From VFMC01 sp040398525 (GTDB taxonomy: Bacteria > Actinomycetota > Acidimicrobiia > Acidimicrobiales > Ilumatobacteraceae): a DNA stretch of 64,000 bases. Within the stretch, counting starts at the first letter, position 1. Each line of letters opens with the position of its first letter. The stretch spans positions 18,239-82,238 of the forward strand of contig JBBATY010000012.1 in NCBI GenBank assembly GCA_040398525.1. Direction: 5' to 3'. Below the pieces are notes generated by a model. That model searched no databases and was not told where the DNA came from. It worked only from the letters and a program-made list of their open reading frames with translations. This document shows positions 8,729-16,943 of the stretch, in pieces. The translations under genes were made by a program, and so were the position numbers.

Positions 8729-9036
8729 GGCTTGCGGCCGGGAAACGCCGGTACGGCGATGTCGGGGGCATGGCGGGCGGGGAACTGGTCTGCGAGGTGC
8801 AGCACCTCGGCGAGCTCTACGCCGCGTTCGTGCCCGGAGCAGCGTGGGGTGAGCGCAACCGCAGCATCGAATCCGGCCGCGGCGAGCAGCCGATCGAGCG
8901 TGTCGACACTCGGGGTGATGCGCCCCGTCTCGTACGCGGCCAGCGTTGCTGCGGACGTGCCCGCACGTCGGGCGATCTCGCGTCGCGAGAGGCCGCTTCG
9001 AAGCCGGGCCTCCACGACGAGAACAGACGCGCGCAC
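8725..9036 (-). CDS. XRE-family helix-turn-helix protein, probable antitoxin/autorepressor
   Basis: 103 residues. Residues about 8-62 form an XRE/Cro-like helix-turn-helix: LSRREIARRAGTSAATLAAYE is the helix-turn-helix pair, followed by GRITPSVDTLDRLLAAAGF. The C-terminal 40 residues are less ordered and may contact the nucleotidyltransferase encoded immediately downstream with a four-base overlap. The start is the GTG at 9036, seven bases after TAGCCT, so the message is probably leaderless. A 14-base perfect palindrome at 9059-9072 sits at the position of the -35 element, as expected for an autorepressor's operator. Confidence 0.8.
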   Translation of the reverse strand: MRASVLVVEARLRSGLSRREIARRAGTSAATLAAYETGRITPSVDTLDRLLAAAGFDAAVALTPRCSGHERGVELAEVLHLADQFPARHAPDIAVPAFPGRKP

Positions 9037-9043
9037 GGCGTTG

Positions 9044-9072
9044 AGGCTACCAGGTTGATATCAGATCTGATA
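9044..9072 (-). promoter_or_regulatory. Promoter and palindromic operator of the XRE/nucleotidyltransferase operon
   Basis: The minus strand has TAGCCT (9049-9044) seven bases before the GTG at 9036. The sequence TATCAGATCTGATA at 9059-9072 is a perfect 14-base palindrome covering the -35 region. It is strikingly AT-rich for this genome and contains no coding sequence. The simplest reading is the operator bound by the XRE protein. Confidence 0.65.
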
Positions 9073-9114
9073 CCACCGTGGAGGCTGCCCCTGCTGACGC
9101 CTCTGGTGGGGTGG

Positions 9115-10134
9115 TCAGCCGGCCTGGAGGGCGGCCATCACGGGCGCCCAGCGCTCGGGATCGCTCTTGTACGGCGCGTAGAAGCTGATCCGCTGGATGA
9201 CATCGCCGTAGCGGTGCAGCAACTCCGGAGCGACCGACTCGGGCTCGCCGACGACGGCGAAGGCATCGAGGATCTCGTCGGTGATGAGCGAGCCCATCTC
9301 GACCCACTTGCCCTGCTTGGAGAGCGTGTTCAGCTCGTCCTGCAGTCCGCCCCAGCCATGGATGTCGAGCACACCGCGATACGCGGGCGTCGATCCGTAG
9401 AAGGCGATCTGCTGACGGGTTCCGGCAGCAGCAGCGGCCATCTCGGCCTCGTTGTTGCCGGTGACCACGAACGACGGCCCGACGATCTCGAACCCCTCCA
9501 TCGTCTTGCCCGCCTTGGCGCGCCCACGCTCGAGCGCGGGGATGGTGACCTCGCGCAGGTACTTCTCGGTGGTGAAGCCGTGGCAGATGAACCCGTCGCA
9601 CACCTCGCCGGCCACCTCGGTCATCAACTCGCCCACACCGGCCAGGAACACCTTGGGGGTGCCGAAGCCGGCCAGGTCGGCGCGGTCGGGGGTGAAGAAC
9701 GGGGTCATCAGCGTGTGGGTGTAGAAGTCGCCCCGGAAGTTGAGCGGGGTGCCGTTCTCCCAGGTGTCCCAGATGGCGCGCATCGCCAGGACCATCTCGC
9801 GCATGCGGGCTGCGGGATGGCTCCACTCCATGCTGAACCGCTTGGTGATGTGCGGTTTGATCTGGCTGCCGAGGCCCAGGATGAACCGGCCCTTGGAGTA
9901 GGCCTGGAGGTCCCAGCCGATGTTGGCCAGGGTCATCGGGTTACGGGCGAACGCAACGGCGATCGAGGTGCCGAGCTCGAGGGTCTCGGTGTGCTCGGCC
10001 GCGAGCAGCAGCGGGAAGAACGGGTCGTGGGCCGTCTCGGCCGTCCACGCGCCGCTGTAGCCAGCGGCTTCGAGCTCCTTGGCCTGAGTCGGAGCCTGGT
10101 GCAGATCGTTGCCGATTCCACCGTCGATGCGCAT
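9115..10134 (-). CDS. F420-dependent LLM-class oxidoreductase
   Basis: 339 residues with the luciferase-like TIM-barrel pattern: GYSGAWTAETAHDPF near the N-terminus, LGTSIAVAFARNP, then GRFILGLGSQIKPH, which carries the glycine-rich turn typical of F420-binding members, and FLAGVGELMTEVAGEVCDG in the middle. Enzymes of this family reduce or oxidise small organic molecules with F420H2 or FMNH2; the substrate is unknown. The ATG at 10134 is preceded by GAGGGGG seven bases away, a good ribosome binding site, so this gene has a leader unlike many neighbours. A longer open frame upstream does not match the family. Confidence 0.88.
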   Translation of the reverse strand: MRIDGGIGNDLHQAPTQAKELEAAGYSGAWTAETAHDPFFPLLLAAEHTETLELGTSIAVAFARNPMTLANIGWDLQAYSKGRFILGLGSQIKPHITKRFSMEWSHPAARMREMVLAMRAIWDTWENGTPLNFRGDFYTHTLMTPFFTPDRADLAGFGTPKVFLAGVGELMTEVAGEVCDGFICHGFTTEKYLREVTIPALERGRAKAGKTMEGFEIVGPSFVVTGNNEAEMAAAAAGTRQQIAFYGSTPAYRGVLDIHGWGGLQDELNTLSKQGKWVEMGSLITDEILDAFAVVGEPESVAPELLHRYGDVIQRISFYAPYKSDPERWAPVMAALQAG

Positions 10135-10228
10135 CTGTGAACCCCCTCGTCGTGCGGGCGATGCCGCCCGCTCCATGCCCGCGCACCGTACACCGCCGGC
10201 TCGGCGGCGCCGCAGCCGTGCTGCGCCG

Positions 10229-11110
10229 TCAGTCGGCCTGGTCGCGTAGGAAGCGCTCGACCTCGGCGGCGAGCTCGTCGGCGCTCGGGAGCTGCCCGTC
10301 GACGAGGTCGGTGGTGGAGGCCGCCTCGGGCTGCGCGTCATACGCCGCCTCGAGCTGAGCAACCATGGCGCGGTGTTCGCTGTTGGCAGCGATCAACCCG
10401 TCGACCCGCTCGCTGAGCAGCGTTGCTTCGTGGCGCAAGACAGCAGTCGGTGCGGTCGCGCCGGTGACGGTGGCGAGGCCGTCGAGGAGCGCTGCGCTGG
10501 CCGCGGGGTAGGCCATCGCCCCCAGGTAGTGGGGAACCTGGGCCCACAGTCCGAGGGCAGCCACGCCCCGCGCCGTGAGCGCGTGCTCGAGCACGGCGGT
10601 CATGCCTGCGGGAACGTCGAGGCTGCTGCGCACGTAGGGGAGCGCCGCCACGAGGCCAGCGTCGGGTGAGGTGCACGCCAGTCGGCTCGGCCGGGTGTGC
10701 GGGCAGGCGAACGGGTAGGCGCCGAAGAACACGGCCCGGCCGACGCCCAGCTCGAGGGCCAGCCCGCAGACGGCTTCGGCAAAGCGGTGCCAGTTGCTGT
10801 CGGGCTCGGATCCGCCGAGCAGCAGCACATCGCGCCCATCGGGCGTGCGGCCGGCCTTCAGTGCGATCTCCGGCCACACCAGCGAGGTGCTGACGCCTTC
10901 ACGGAGCTCCATCGTCGGCCGACGGGCCCGGTAGTCGATGAACAGGTCGGGGTCGAACGTCGCCACCGGGCGAGCTTCGGTGACGGCATCGAGCGCCGCG
11001 AGCGCTGCTGCGGCCGCCCCGCTCGCGTCGATCCACCCGGTGAAGGTGCCCACGAGCACGGGTGAGTCGAGCGACGGGAGCTCGCCGTGCACGCGGTAGG
11101 CGTCGGTCAT
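10229..11110 (-). CDS. PAC2 family protein
   Basis: 293 residues. The PAC2 (proteasome assembly chaperone 2-like) domain fills most of the length: LVGTFTGWIDASGAA at the start, LLLGGSEPD, FFGAYPFACPHTRP and YLGAMAYPAASAALL. The last 50 residues are acidic and helical (QLEAAYDAQPE, ADELAAEVERFL). In actinobacteria these proteins are common and are presumed to handle proteasome-related or ATP-grasp-like complexes, but the bacterial function is not settled. The ATG at 11110 overlaps the stop of the upstream phosphotransferase gene by four bases, so the two are translationally coupled. Confidence 0.85.
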   Translation of the reverse strand: MTDAYRVHGELPSLDSPVLVGTFTGWIDASGAAAAALAALDAVTEARPVATFDPDLFIDYRARRPTMELREGVSTSLVWPEIALKAGRTPDGRDVLLLGGSEPDSNWHRFAEAVCGLALELGVGRAVFFGAYPFACPHTRPSRLACTSPDAGLVAALPYVRSSLDVPAGMTAVLEHALTARGVAALGLWAQVPHYLGAMAYPAASAALLDGLATVTGATAPTAVLRHEATLLSERVDGLIAANSEHRAMVAQLEAAYDAQPEAASTTDLVDGQLPSADELAAEVERFLRDQAD

Positions 11111-12159
11111 GTCAGCTGCTCCAGCGTTGCCATGGCCTGGGCCGCAGCGTTGTCGACCTGGAGCTTGAACGGCTCGAGCTCGGCCGGGTCGCGTTGGCCC
11201 AGCGCACCGCCGAGGTAGCGCGCGTAGACGCCCTCGAGGATGCAGGCGAGCTTCCAGTAGGCGAACGAGATGTAGAACGGCAGCTGCGACAGATCGCGTC
11301 CGCTCACCTCGGCATAGCGCGCGGCGAGGTGAGCGCGGTCGAGGAAGCCTGGTGCGGTGGTGGCCGAGCCGGTCCAGGCGGAGGCTGCGTCGTTCGGGCC
11401 GGTCCAGTACACGTGCAGCAGCCCGACGTCGGCGAGGGGATCGCCCAGGGTGCAGATCTCCCAATCGAGGACGGCCACCACGGCGCCGTCGTCGCCCACC
11501 ATGCAGTTGTCGAGGCGGTAGTCGCCGTGCACCAAGGTGGCGGGGCCCTGCTCGGGCACCCGGCGGAGCAGCTCGTCGTGCACCGTGTCGACGGCGGGGA
11601 GCTCGCGTGTCTTCTGCTGGTTCCACTGGCCGTACCAGCGCTTCAGCTGCCGGGCGATGTAGCCCTCGTGCTTGCCGAGGTCGGCGAGGCCGACGGCATC
11701 GAGATCGACCCGGTGGATGGCGGCCATGGTGTCGACGATCGATTCGCTCGCCCGTCGCCTGGCCGCAGGGTCGAGGATCGCCTCGGCGCTGGCCCGGTCG
11801 CGGATGACGTGGCCGTCGACGAAGCCCATCACGTAGAAGGGAGCCTCGTTCACCGACTCGTCGGCGCAGTAGCCGAGCGCCGGAGCCACCGGGACGGAGC
11901 TGTGCTGCAGGGCGTGGATGATCCGGTGCTCGCGGCCCATGTCGTGCGCGCTGGCCAGCCGATGGCCGAGCGGCGGGCGCCGCAACACGAAGCGCGTGCC
12001 GTCCGCACCGGTGACGCGGTAGGTCAGGTTCGAGTGTCCGCCGGCGATCAGATCGAAGCGATACGGGCCCTGCGCTCCGGCGACGCGGTCGTCGAGCCAC
12101 CGGGTCACGGCGGGGACATCGATGCCGGGGACGTCGTGTGGTTCGGTCGGCGAGCTCAT
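11107..12159 (-). CDS. Aminoglycoside-phosphotransferase-like kinase (APH/ACAD10 type)
   Basis: 350 residues from the ATG at 12159. The kinase-like fold is clear: glycine-rich GGHSNLTYRV, the Lys/Arg region FVLRRPP, the catalytic HGDYRLDN (H211, D213, N218), and the metal-binding Asp in VLDWEICTLGDPLADVG. This version, with LDWE and TLGDPLADVG, is the subgroup related to the N-terminal half of animal ACAD10/11, thought to phosphorylate hydroxyacyl substrates rather than antibiotics. It is the first gene of a two-gene unit with the PAC2 gene. An in-frame GTG nine bases upstream overlaps the -10 hexamer TACGGT and is therefore less likely to be the start. Confidence 0.87.
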   Translation of the reverse strand: MSSPTEPHDVPGIDVPAVTRWLDDRVAGAQGPYRFDLIAGGHSNLTYRVTGADGTRFVLRRPPLGHRLASAHDMGREHRIIHALQHSSVPVAPALGYCADESVNEAPFYVMGFVDGHVIRDRASAEAILDPAARRRASESIVDTMAAIHRVDLDAVGLADLGKHEGYIARQLKRWYGQWNQQKTRELPAVDTVHDELLRRVPEQGPATLVHGDYRLDNCMVGDDGAVVAVLDWEICTLGDPLADVGLLHVYWTGPNDAASAWTGSATTAPGFLDRAHLAARYAEVSGRDLSQLPFYISFAYWKLACILEGVYARYLGGALGQRDPAELEPFKLQVDNAAAQAMATLEQLT

Positions 12160-12166
12160 CGCCGCC

Positions 12167-12172
12167 ACCGTA
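12167..12172 (-). promoter_or_regulatory. -10 element deciding the start of the phosphotransferase gene
   Basis: The minus strand reads TACGGT, ending seven bases before the ATG at 12159. It overlaps the alternative GTG start at 12168, which would therefore lie outside the transcript. Confidence 0.4.
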
Positions 12173-12292
12173 TCGATGCTCGGCGGCGCGGGCCCAACGC
12201 TGGTGGTCGCCCACAGAGCCGGTCACGGTGCCACGTCTCGCAGTCGGATGGCCTCTACCCTGGAACGACGCCCTCCCGAGGCGCCTGCATCC

Positions 12293-14422
12293 ATGGCCAC
12301 GCTGATCTCCCGCCCCCCGCTCGATGCTGCAACGCTCGTCGACGAGCACCGTCGTCACCGGCCGATGGGCCAGCAGCCGGCGCTCGACGGGATCCGGGCC
12401 CTCTCGGTGGCGATCGTGATCATCTACCACGCCGGCCTCAGCTGGATGCACGGTGGGTTCTTCGGTGTCGAGGTGTTCTTCGTCGTGTCGGGCTTCCTGA
12501 TCACGACGCTGCTGCTCGACGAGCGCCACGCCAACGGCGCGGTGTCGCTGCGGATGTTCTGGGTTCGGCGAGCCCGGCGGCTGCTTCCGGCGCTGTTCGT
12601 GGTGCTGGCCGCGGTCTCACTCTGGGCCGTGCTGGTGCAGACCGAGTTCGCCGCCGACCTACGACGCACGCTGCTGCCGGCGTTGTTCTACGTCAGCAAC
12701 TGGGCGGAGATCTTCGGCGACGTCCCGTACTTCTCGCCTGCGACCCCACCGTTGCGTCACCTCTGGAGCCTGGCCGTCGAGGAGCAGTGGTACCTGCTCT
12801 GGCCGCTCGGGTTCCTGCTGCTCGCTCGTCTGGCGCCCAACCATGCACGACGTCGGGCTGGTGTGCTGGTCGCGTTGGCCGTGGCTGCGATGGTGTGGTC
12901 GGCGTGGCTGGTCGGCGCCGGCACCGATTCGCTGCTCACGGTCGCCGGCCAGGAGGTCGACCGGTTCAACTTCGTCTATCTGAACACGTTCGGCCGGGCC
13001 AGCGGGCTGCTCCTCGGAGCTGCGGCCGCGATGGTGTGGCGCCCGTGGGAGCGCACGGCCGGCACTTCCGGCGAGCGCCACCGGGTCGGCGCACTCGACG
13101 TCGTCGCTGTCGGGGCAGTGGCGGCCATCGTCGCCATCGCCGCCACGCGGTCGGCCTCGATCCTGATCGACGCCGACCTCTATCGGGTCTGGATGCCGCT
13201 CGTCACCGTGCTGTCGCTCGTGGCGGTGATGGCCGTGGTCGACCCGCGGGCGTCCGTGGCGCGCCGCGTGTTCGGGTGGGGCCCGCTGATCGCGATCGGT
13301 CGGCGCAGCTACGGCCTCTACCTCTGGCATTGGCCGGTGTTCGCCTTCGCCGGTGTGCCGGGACACGCCGAGCGTCTGGCGCCCGCACTGCTGATGACTG
13401 CGGGGTTGTCGGAGCTGTGCTTCCGGCTCGTCGAACAGCCGATCCGAGCTGGTGCGCTCGGTCGTTGGTGGGTGAGCATCGGGGGTCGCGGATCGGGTGC
13501 GCACGCCCGGTGGGCAGCGGCGGGCGTGCTCGCCGTCGGGCTGTTCGCCACCGGTGTCGCGCTGCAGGTCCGCCAGGCGGCCGACGTCGACCCGGCTGCC
13601 GGCGACCAGCAGGCCACCTTCGACGTCGACACCGCACTGGCGGCGCCGACCACGGTCGTCGGCTCGGCAGTGGTCGGTCCCGACACGCCCGACGCCACGT
13701 CGCCGACGACCACCGCCGTCGTCGAGGTCGCATCGACTGCGCCGAGCCTGCCGCGCCGGGTCGTCGTGCTCGGTGACTCGCAGGCGCACTCGCTCGCTAT
13801 CAACCTCCCGGCCGGCATCGAGCAGGTGTTCACGGTGGCCGACGGTTCGATCGACGGGTGCAGCGTGCAGTCGACCGGCAAGATCGTCACCTCGAGGTCG
13901 GAGTTCTCGAAGCTGTTCCGCCGCTGCGTCGGCTGGGAGCAGCGCTGGGCCGAGTCGGCCCGGGCCGCGGACGCAGAGCTCGCCCTGGTGATGATCGGGG
14001 CCTGGGACGTCTTCGACCACGAGGTCGACGGTGTGCGGATCCCCTTCGGCAGTCCCGAGGGCGACGCGCGATTCACCGCGGGCGTGCAGCGAGCCATCGA
14101 CGTGCTGCGCGCCGAGGGCGTCCACGTCGCCCTGCTCGAGGTGCCCTGCATGCGGCCGGTCGAGGTCGAAGGGAGCGGGGTGCCGGCACTGCCCGAGCGT
14201 GCCGAGGACTGGAGGGTGACGCAGCTCAACGACCTTCTGCGCCAGGTCGCGGCCTCCAACCCGGGCGACAGCACGTTCGTGCCCGGACCCCTGCAGTGGT
14301 GTCAGGACCCGACGATCGCCACCAGCACGGCATACCGCTGGGACGGCGTCCACGTCTACCAGACCGGCGCAAAGCTGATCATGGAGACGATCACGGCGCC
14401 GCTCCTCGCGATTCCCCTCTAG
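12293..14422 (+). CDS. Membrane O-acyltransferase with C-terminal SGNH domain (OafA/YrhL-like)
   Basis: 709 residues. The first about 400 are an acyltransferase-3 domain of roughly ten membrane helices, opening with PALDGIRALSV and HGGFFGVEVFFVVSGFLIT and containing RRARRLLPAL and LWSLAVEEQWYLLWPL, all diagnostic. A Thr/Val/Pro linker leads to an SGNH hydrolase-like domain beginning VVVLGDSQAHSLA and ending with the Asp/His pair in WDGVHVYQTGAKL. Such fusions move acetyl or other acyl groups across the membrane onto sugars of cell-surface polymers. A TACCCT hexamer at 12256-12261 suggests transcription starts near 12268, which favours the ATG at 12293 over the in-frame one at 12248. The stop codon TAG doubles as part of the next promoter. 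Confidence 0.9.
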   Translation: MATLISRPPLDAATLVDEHRRHRPMGQQPALDGIRALSVAIVIIYHAGLSWMHGGFFGVEVFFVVSGFLITTLLLDERHANGAVSLRMFWVRRARRLLPALFVVLAAVSLWAVLVQTEFAADLRRTLLPALFYVSNWAEIFGDVPYFSPATPPLRHLWSLAVEEQWYLLWPLGFLLLARLAPNHARRRAGVLVALAVAAMVWSAWLVGAGTDSLLTVAGQEVDRFNFVYLNTFGRASGLLLGAAAAMVWRPWERTAGTSGERHRVGALDVVAVGAVAAIVAIAATRSASILIDADLYRVWMPLVTVLSLVAVMAVVDPRASVARRVFGWGPLIAIGRRSYGLYLWHWPVFAFAGVPGHAERLAPALLMTAGLSELCFRLVEQPIRAGALGRWWVSIGGRGSGAHARWAAAGVLAVGLFATGVALQVRQAADVDPAAGDQQATFDVDTALAAPTTVVGSAVVGPDTPDATSPTTTAVVEVASTAPSLPRRVVVLGDSQAHSLAINLPAGIEQVFTVADGSIDGCSVQSTGKIVTSRSEFSKLFRRCVGWEQRWAESARAADAELALVMIGAWDVFDHEVDGVRIPFGSPEGDARFTAGVQRAIDVLRAEGVHVALLEVPCMRPVEVEGSGVPALPERAEDWRVTQLNDLLRQVAASNPGDSTFVPGPLQWCQDPTIATSTAYRWDGVHVYQTGAKLIMETITAPLLAIPL

Positions 14423-14425
14423 CCT
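14420..14425 (+). promoter_or_regulatory. -10 element of glpD, made from the upstream stop codon
   Basis: TAGCCT: its first three bases are the stop codon of the acyltransferase gene. It ends nine bases before the GTG start of glpD at 14435. Confidence 0.45.
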
Positions 14426-14434
14426 TCCGGCACC

Positions 14435-16141
14435 GTGAGGATCGATCGCGACCCGGTCAGGCTGGCCGACCCGTACGACCTCATCGTCGTGGGCGGAGGC
14501 ATCACGGGGGTGTGCGTCGCCAGGGAAGCGGCCGGTCGCGGGTTGCGCACGTTGCTGCTCGAGCGAGGCGACTTCGGTGAGGGCACCAGCTCCGCGACCT
14601 CGAAGCTGATCCACGGCGGCATCCGGTACCTCGAGACGTACCAGTTCGGCGTGGTCCGCGAGAGCTTGCGCGAGCGACGGATCCTCGCCCTCGCCGCCCC
14701 CCACCTCGTCCGTCAGCAGCGCTTCTTGATGCCGGCCTGGCGGTGGAGCAAGCCGCCCACTGCGCTCATCGGCGCAGGCGTCGGCCTGTACACGGCGCTC
14801 GGGTTCGACCGGAACCGCAAGATGCCCTCAGCGATGCGCATCCCCCTGCCGCGGTGGGTCTCGCGCCGCGCGCTCCTGCAGGCGGTCCCCTGGATCGACC
14901 CCGACGGCCTGCAGGGCGCCTTCGCCTACCACGACACCTTCAACCTGCACCCCGAGCGGCTGTTGCTCGAGATGCTCGGCTCGGCCGTCGACGACGGCGC
15001 AGTTGCGCTCAATCACGTCGAGGTGACCGGCTTCGTCACCCGTACCGACCCGGTCGACGGATCCCTGGTGGTGGAGGGGGTCGAAGCCGTCGACCGCCTC
15101 ACCGGGGTGCGTCACCTGGCGCGAGGTGCGGTGGTGGTGAACGCTGCCGGGCCCTGGATCGATCATGTGCTCGAGCGCGTCGGCCGGCCGACGGGCGTCA
15201 CCGTCACTCGCAGCAAGGGTGTGCACCTGCTCACCCGTCCGGTCGGCGGTGCGGGACGGGTGACCGACACCGTGTTCGCCCGAGGCCGCAGCGGACGTCA
15301 CGTCATCGTGTCCCCGTGGCAGGGGATGTCGTTCATCGGCCCGACCGACACCCCGCTCGCCGGTGGCCCCGAGGCAGTGCGCACCGATGTCGACGACGTC
15401 GAGCTGATCCTGTCGACGGTCAACGAGACGATCTCGGGAGGGATGCCCAAGCTCGGCCACGACGACATCGTCGACACGACGGTCGGGGTGCGGCCGCTCA
15501 TCGGCGGCGGAGCCGACTCGTACACGACGAGTCGCCGCCACGAGCTCTACGACCATGCGCCGAGCGGTGTGGCGAACCTGTGGTCGATCGGCGGGGGGAA
15601 GTGGACCACGGCGCGGGCGCTCGGTGAGGAGACGCTCGATCGCTTGCAGCGTGCGCATGCGCTGGCGGGGGTGCCGACACGGCGGTTCGCGTCGCGTTCG
15701 ACCCCGGTCTCGACCGCCTTTGCCTGGGCTGAAGATGCAGAGCCCTTTCTGCAGCGAGCGGTGGCGTCGCGGCCGGCGCTCGGCCTCGACCCCGCGGTCG
15801 TCGAGCACCTGGCTCGCCTCTACGGGACCGACCACACCAAGGTGCTCGACCTGGTCGAGGCGTCACCGGAGCTCGGTCACCGCATCTCCGAGCGCGCAGG
15901 CGTGCTCGACATCGCCGCGCAGGCGGTGTTCGGGGTGACCCACGAGTCGGCGCGGACACTCGCCGATGTGGTCGATCGCCGTCTGATCGTCGGCACGCTC
16001 GGTCCGGTCCCCCGGCAGGAGCTGACCCTGATCGGTGAGGCCATCGCACCGGTGCTCGGGTGGTCTGGCGACGAGGTGGCCGGCGCCGTCGACGCCGAGG
16101 TGGCCCGACGGGCGGCGATGGTTGCCCGGTGGCGTCGATAG
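14435..16141 (+). CDS. glpD: Glycerol-3-phosphate dehydrogenase (FAD-dependent, aerobic type)
   Basis: 568 residues, standard length for GlpD. The enzyme oxidises sn-glycerol 3-phosphate to dihydroxyacetone phosphate at the membrane and passes electrons to quinone. The N-terminal FAD-binding motif is DLIVVGGGITGVCVAREAAGRG, followed by the family signature SSATSKLIHGGIRYLE. The mid-region GVRPLIGGG and YTTSRRHELYDH and the C-terminal capping domain are complete. Translation starts at a GTG (14435). The gene uses TAGCCT overlapping the previous stop codon as an apparent -10 element, and in turn ends in a TAG that begins the next TAGCCT. No glycerol kinase or facilitator gene is adjacent. Confidence 0.95.
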   Translation: MRIDRDPVRLADPYDLIVVGGGITGVCVAREAAGRGLRTLLLERGDFGEGTSSATSKLIHGGIRYLETYQFGVVRESLRERRILALAAPHLVRQQRFLMPAWRWSKPPTALIGAGVGLYTALGFDRNRKMPSAMRIPLPRWVSRRALLQAVPWIDPDGLQGAFAYHDTFNLHPERLLLEMLGSAVDDGAVALNHVEVTGFVTRTDPVDGSLVVEGVEAVDRLTGVRHLARGAVVVNAAGPWIDHVLERVGRPTGVTVTRSKGVHLLTRPVGGAGRVTDTVFARGRSGRHVIVSPWQGMSFIGPTDTPLAGGPEAVRTDVDDVELILSTVNETISGGMPKLGHDDIVDTTVGVRPLIGGGADSYTTSRRHELYDHAPSGVANLWSIGGGKWTTARALGEETLDRLQRAHALAGVPTRRFASRSTPVSTAFAWAEDAEPFLQRAVASRPALGLDPAVVEHLARLYGTDHTKVLDLVEASPELGHRISERAGVLDIAAQAVFGVTHESARTLADVVDRRLIVGTLGPVPRQELTLIGEAIAPVLGWSGDEVAGAVDAEVARRAAMVARWRR

Positions 16142-16144
16142 CCT
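16139..16144 (+). promoter_or_regulatory. -10 element of the thioredoxin-like gene, made from the glpD stop codon
   Basis: TAGCCT begins with the glpD stop codon and ends seven bases before the ATG at 16152. No ribosome binding site fits in the gap. Confidence 0.5.
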
Positions 16145-16151
16145 GCCTGAC

Positions 16152-16856
16152 ATGGCGATCGATGTCAGCGACGCAACGTTCGAGACCGAGGTCATCCAGC
16201 GGTCGATGACCACCCCCGTGGTGGTCGATCTGTGGGCCGAGTGGTGCGGGCCCTGCCGTACGCTCGGGCCGATCCTCGAGCGGGTCGTCGCCGCCACCGG
16301 TGGCGAGGTGGTGATGGCCAAGGTCGACGTCGACCGCAACCCCGGCATCGCCCAGGCGTTCCGCGTCCAGTCGATCCCGGCGGTGTACGCCGTCGTCGAC
16401 GGCCAAGTCGTCGACGGGTTCCTCGGGGCTCAGCCCGAGCACATGATCCAGGAGTTCGTGGATTCGCTGCTGTCCCCACCGGAGGACGACGAGGTCGGCA
16501 TGCTCATCGCCGCCGGAGACGAGGAGAGCCTGCGCCAGGCGCTTCAGCTGCGGCCCGACAGCGAGGAGGCCATCGTGGCGCTGGGCGAGTTGTTGCTCGC
16601 CCGTGGCGACGCCGACGAGGTCCTCGCGCTCGTCGCCCGCATCCCCGAGACGGAGCGGACGCGCAAGCTTGCGGCCAGCGCTCGGCTCCACCTGCCACCC
16701 GACGACGACCACGATGCGACGCTCACTGCGCTGCTCGACCTGGTGAAGACCGACGACGATGCTCGCCAACAGTTCGTCGACATCCTCGAGCTGATGGGCC
16801 CCGACGACCCGCGCACGGCTCAGTACCGCCGCAAGCTCGCCTCGCGGCTCTACTGA
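16152..16856 (+). CDS. Thioredoxin-domain co-chaperone with TPR-like tail (CnoX/YbbN type)
   Basis: 234 residues. Residues about 1-110 are a thioredoxin fold with WAEWCGPC (Cys32, Cys35) and the cis-proline in SIPAVYAV. The remaining 120 residues are helical repeats (EEAIVALGELLLARGD, RKLAASARLHL) of the TPR_19/20 type, the architecture of E. coli CnoX (YbbN). CnoX is a redox-regulated holdase that delivers clients to chaperones; here both cysteines are present, so oxidoreductase activity is also possible. It is a separate transcription unit inferred from the TAGCCT that overlaps the glpD stop. The cytoplasmic location follows from the lack of a signal peptide. Confidence 0.9.
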   Translation: MAIDVSDATFETEVIQRSMTTPVVVDLWAEWCGPCRTLGPILERVVAATGGEVVMAKVDVDRNPGIAQAFRVQSIPAVYAVVDGQVVDGFLGAQPEHMIQEFVDSLLSPPEDDEVGMLIAAGDEESLRQALQLRPDSEEAIVALGELLLARGDADEVLALVARIPETERTRKLAASARLHLPPDDDHDATLTALLDLVKTDDDARQQFVDILELMGPDDPRTAQYRRKLASRLY

Positions 16857-16943
16857 CCCCGCGCAGCGTCCCAGCGGCGGTAGCGTCGCTCTGACTTCCC
16901 CCGAAGTGCCCGGCGTGAGAACGCCCTGCCCGGAGGAGTCGCC

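Noticed and set aside
12659..14704. A 681-codon minus-strand frame opposite the acyltransferase gene
   Set aside because: Antisense shadow; repetitive Gly/Arg/Asp composition and no domain.
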